This document shows, piece by piece, positions 53,248-55,113 of a stretch of 55,113 bases of DNA. A program made the position numbers and the translations under genes. The notes beneath the pieces are model-generated. The model saw only the letters and a program-made list of their open reading frames with translations, was not told where the DNA came from and ran no database searches. Source of the stretch: Paenibacillus oryzisoli (lineage in GTDB: Bacteria; Bacillota; Bacilli; Paenibacillales; NBRC-103111); contig NZ_LYPB01000096.1 of the NCBI RefSeq assembly GCF_001653565.1, positions 1 through 55,113 of the forward strand. Reading direction: 5' to 3'. How positions within the stretch are numbered: the stretch's first letter is position 1; each line of letters opens with the position of its first letter.

Positions 53248-53832
53248 GTTAGAACCCCCCTCATTTTCTTTGTATGGACATACTTCACCCATTGGCATGC
53301 AGGACAGTTTTTACGCCACTAGGCGATTTTTCCCGATCCTATAAGCCATCCCTGCCACTGTCTATATAAGTGCGAAAGGATAGAAGTATGTAGTTGTAAC
53401 GTTAAGCACGATGTACACACTCACGTTTTCGCGTGTAGCTCTACTAGAGCCAGTGCAGCGCCACCTATACTAGAAATTTCTAGTGATCGACTGGATTTTG
53501 ACCAGGCAACGCAGGCCGAGGACGGCCATAAGTTTAAATTCAAACCACTATCTTCCATTGGCTTGAATCGGCGCAGTCCTTCTTCCATCGCTACACCTTC
53601 ACATTGAGTTGCATTTCCTACCTAACCTCCCCTTTATGAATTAGCCGGGAGCAGCTGCCGCGCACAGAAAGTGCTTGATGTTGCTGTAGTGATCTGTGAA
53701 ACTGTAGGCGGTCACCAAACCCCTAGACACTGACGCTTACGCATCTTATATGTTAACGCCTGTTTTACTCACATGTAGTAGCGGCGGATCTCACCACATG
53801 CATGACTCTTCCTTCTCGGATAACATTCTACG

Positions 53833-53874
53833 AAAAAGCAAAAAGACGACTCAAGGTTGTTAACCTGACTCGTC
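53833..53874 (-). terminator. Orphan minus-strand terminator
   Basis: On the minus strand GACGAGTCAGGTTAAC pairs with the following ACCTTGAGTCGTC (one bulge), then TTTTTGCTTTTT. There is no protein gene within 600 bp upstream of it on that strand, so it may end a non-coding transcript. Confidence 0.7.
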
Positions 53875-54081
53875 CATTAAACATCTTCATATGAAGTTGT
53901 CTGCTGGAGGGCATTTAAGACTCACTTATCTCACAGATCGAATACGCAAGCAGCTTTTCGCTGGTAACGTAAATCTGAACATGAATAAATGACTCTTCTC
54001 CATTGTGCACGCTAACCTATTCCACAAGTGGATTTAGTGACGTACACTCCTACAAATATTTATTTCCTTCCAAGGTAACAG

Positions 54082-54160
54082 AAAAGCCCTATCAGGGCAC
54101 CTTTCTGGGCAAAAAAGGACATACTCCACCCAGTGTAATGTGCAACCCGATAGGGCGCTA
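54082..54160 (-). ncRNA. Possible structured RNA with competing hairpins
   Basis: On the minus strand CGCCCTATCGGG (about 54145-54158) can pair with the later GATAGGGC, or GATAGGGC's local partner can form GCCCT-GAT-AGGGC followed by TTTTC (54082-54098). An inner CTGGG/CCCAG pair is also available. This is the logic of an attenuator or regulatory RNA. I match it to no known family, and no gene lies directly downstream on that strand. Confidence 0.35.
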
Positions 54161-54472
54161 TGCTTGCGGTAAATGCTCATTTAAGAGCTGACTGGAAACC
54201 ATTTATCACACCTCTAACGAGGGGATTACCATATTTATGTGGCAGTAAAACTGCCTACTCCCTCTCTGCTTGATTCAAACCAAATAGGATTGATCAGCAA
54301 AGAAAATTAGTCGCTTTCGCGAATTTGTAATTAGAATGGTTCTTTCGGCGCGTGCCCAGAACTTAGAAGAGGAAATTAAAGTGCATAGCACTATGATATA
54401 TTTTCAGTATAGCAAACAGTACTATTATTTAACAAGTAATAATTTGTTAGACATTAGGTTAGTTTAACAATA

Positions 54473-54502
54473 AAATAAACCCCCAATTGGAGGTTTATTT
54501 TA
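54473..54502 (-). terminator. Terminator of the rightmost complete gene
   Basis: AAATAAACC/GGTTTATTT with a short loop; on the minus strand a TTTTATTG run follows. It lies 20 bp beyond the stop codon at 54522. Confidence 0.78.
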
Positions 54503-54521
54503 TCACTGAGGATTTCTTCCT

Positions 54522-55046
54522 TTAGGAAGCTTCTTCAATAAACTTTAATATTGCAAGGAATGATGCCGAAGTCCTTATTGCCCCTGGGAACCATCCAATA
54601 ATTTTCTTTGCTCTCTCCCACGCACCTGATTTAACAGACTCTTCTAATTTGGCTGTATGGTCAATAGCGTCCTGTTTATCGTCACTATCAGGCCATGTTT
54701 TTATTTCTTCGAGCAATGCTGCAAAATTCTTTTCTATATCACTTGGAAGGTTTTGAGTTTGATTAACGTCTCTAGCTTGAAAGCTAGTTTGTCCAGAAAA
54801 ACTCGCTCCGGAAAAATTATTTCCCGACATATTATTGTTTGTCGACATATCTAGACCACCATTTCCATAGTTAATCTGCACCAAAATGCATCCAGGAGCT
54901 ATAGCTTGTATTCTCTCTATTAAGTCAGGCATTTGCTGCTGTAGTTGCTTAAGTGAAACATCTTGCTGATCATTTATCCTTGAAGCAAAGGGAGCCTTAG
55001 TCTCAGAGGTACCGACATTACTTGTTTTTTTTCTACGACTGACCAA
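54522..55046 (-). CDS. Protein with amyloid-signalling-like N/G/F segment
   Basis: A 174-residue protein of unknown family. Residues 28-60 form a helix and strand (LKQLQQQMPDLIERIQAI, CILVQINYG). Residues 68-98 are low-complexity: NNNMSGNNFSG, then SFSGQTSFQ, then ARDVNQTQ. This resembles the N/G/F-rich motifs of bacterial amyloid signalling sequences. Residues 103-174 form an acidic helical region (EKNFAALLEEIKTW) ending in a hydrophobic helix (SASFLAILKFIEEA). The start is a TTG directly after an in-frame stop, with no good ribosome binding site; it overlaps the end of the upstream frame by 14 bp, implying translational coupling. Confidence 0.6.
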   Translation of the reverse strand: MVSRRKKTSNVGTSETKAPFASRINDQQDVSLKQLQQQMPDLIERIQAIAPGCILVQINYGNGGLDMSTNNNMSGNNFSGASFSGQTSFQARDVNQTQNLPSDIEKNFAALLEEIKTWPDSDDKQDAIDHTAKLEESVKSGAWERAKKIIGWFPGAIRTSASFLAILKFIEEAS

Positions 55047-55113
55047 TTAACGCACAATACCTATTTTCAGCCTCTTTAAGGTATTTTGTTGGATTTCTTC
55101 TGAAGCGACGACG
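55033..55113 (-). CDS. C-terminus of a gene cut by the window edge
   Basis: The minus strand is open from the window end for 26 codons (RRRFRRNPTKYLKEAENRY, then CALIGQS) to a TAG at 55033. It overlaps the TTG start of the next gene by 14 bp, typical of an operon. The fragment is too short to identify. Confidence 0.4.
   Translation of the reverse strand, partial: RRRFRRNPTKYLKEAENRYCALIGQS

Larger units (their letters stand above)
53299..54521. other. 1.2-kb gene-free region in the integrated element
   Basis: I find no credible protein gene here. A 62-codon plus-strand frame (54003-54191) has no ribosome binding site. The region contains a strong minus-strand terminator (53833-53874), a segment with two competing hairpins (54082-54160), and the terminator of the rightmost gene. 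It may hold a non-coding RNA, decayed genes or attachment sequences. Confidence 0.5.

Noticed and set aside
54003..54191. A 62-codon Cys-containing plus-strand frame
   Set aside because: TTG start without a ribosome binding site, and it overlaps the hairpin segment on which structure explains the sequence better.

Overview
The window looks like chromosomal DNA of a Paenibacillus-type, spore-forming member of the Bacillota. The evidence is AGGAGG-type ribosome binding sites before most genes, sigma-A promoters, a purine riboswitch, rRNA-operon-type tandem promoters, a SleB/CwlJ-type hydrolase, a YheC/YheD-type ATP-grasp protein, a GsaB-type aminomutase, and a polysaccharide deacetylase carrying a copper-amine-oxidase-like stalk domain. 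Assignment to genus is inference; no rRNA gene lies inside the window.

Layout. 1-203: tandem rRNA-type promoters and leader reading out of the left edge. 271-4105 (minus): riboswitch-controlled NCS2 purine permease, a DUF1304 membrane protein, and guaA. 4599-9299 (minus): MoxR ATPase, DUF58 and transmembrane transglutaminase operon, with a decayed copy of the transglutaminase tail just downstream. 9364-11446: polysaccharide deacetylase and Bcp peroxiredoxin. 11593-13902: a self-contained ECF41 sigma factor unit (FAD oxidoreductase plus sigma gene) with a recognisable ECF41 promoter. 13.9-14.98 kb: a gene-free region with low-complexity DNA, spaced repeats and a compact cluster of DnaA boxes. 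14989-18157 (minus): a 2,3-diaminopropionate operon (SbnB-like, SbnA-like and a stand-alone adenylating enzyme), divergent from a YheC/YheD ATP-grasp gene. 19354-20171: an internally deleted group II intron abutting a terminator hairpin. 20226-22854: a three-gene ABC exporter. 23085-30950 (plus): LCP protein, GsaB/HemL and the large subunit of glutamate synthase. 31.4-32.1 kb: a 13-copy, 51-bp hairpin array. 32085-39436 (minus): amidase, VOC-DinB fusion, KDPG aldolase and KDG kinase, inositol monophosphatase, fabI, uvsE. 40.18-41.18 kb: a 9-copy, 114-bp double-hairpin array. 41230-43759: DUF2584-like protein, ddl and an amidase_6 protein. 43992-47632 (plus): acnA and a cortex-lytic-type hydrolase. 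47714-50723 (minus): membrane-SRPBCC protein, CDF transporter, IclR regulator. From about 50.9 kb to the right edge: an integrated element with integrase arm-type repeats, XRE regulator, tyrosine recombinase, 1.2 kb of non-coding DNA with structured segments, and a protein with an amyloid-signalling-like N/G/F segment, translationally coupled to a gene cut by the edge.

Most genes are housekeeping: purine salvage and synthesis, glutamate synthesis, TCA cycle, fatty acid synthesis, cell wall precursors. The unusual content is in the intergenic DNA. Several unrelated-sequence repeats share a spacing of about 50 bp and a hairpin-plus-spacer design; two of them have expanded into long arrays. Other points of interest are the DnaA-box cluster, the diaminopropionate operon without a visible NRPS or siderophore synthetase, the ECF41 unit, and the mobile-element cargo at the right edge.
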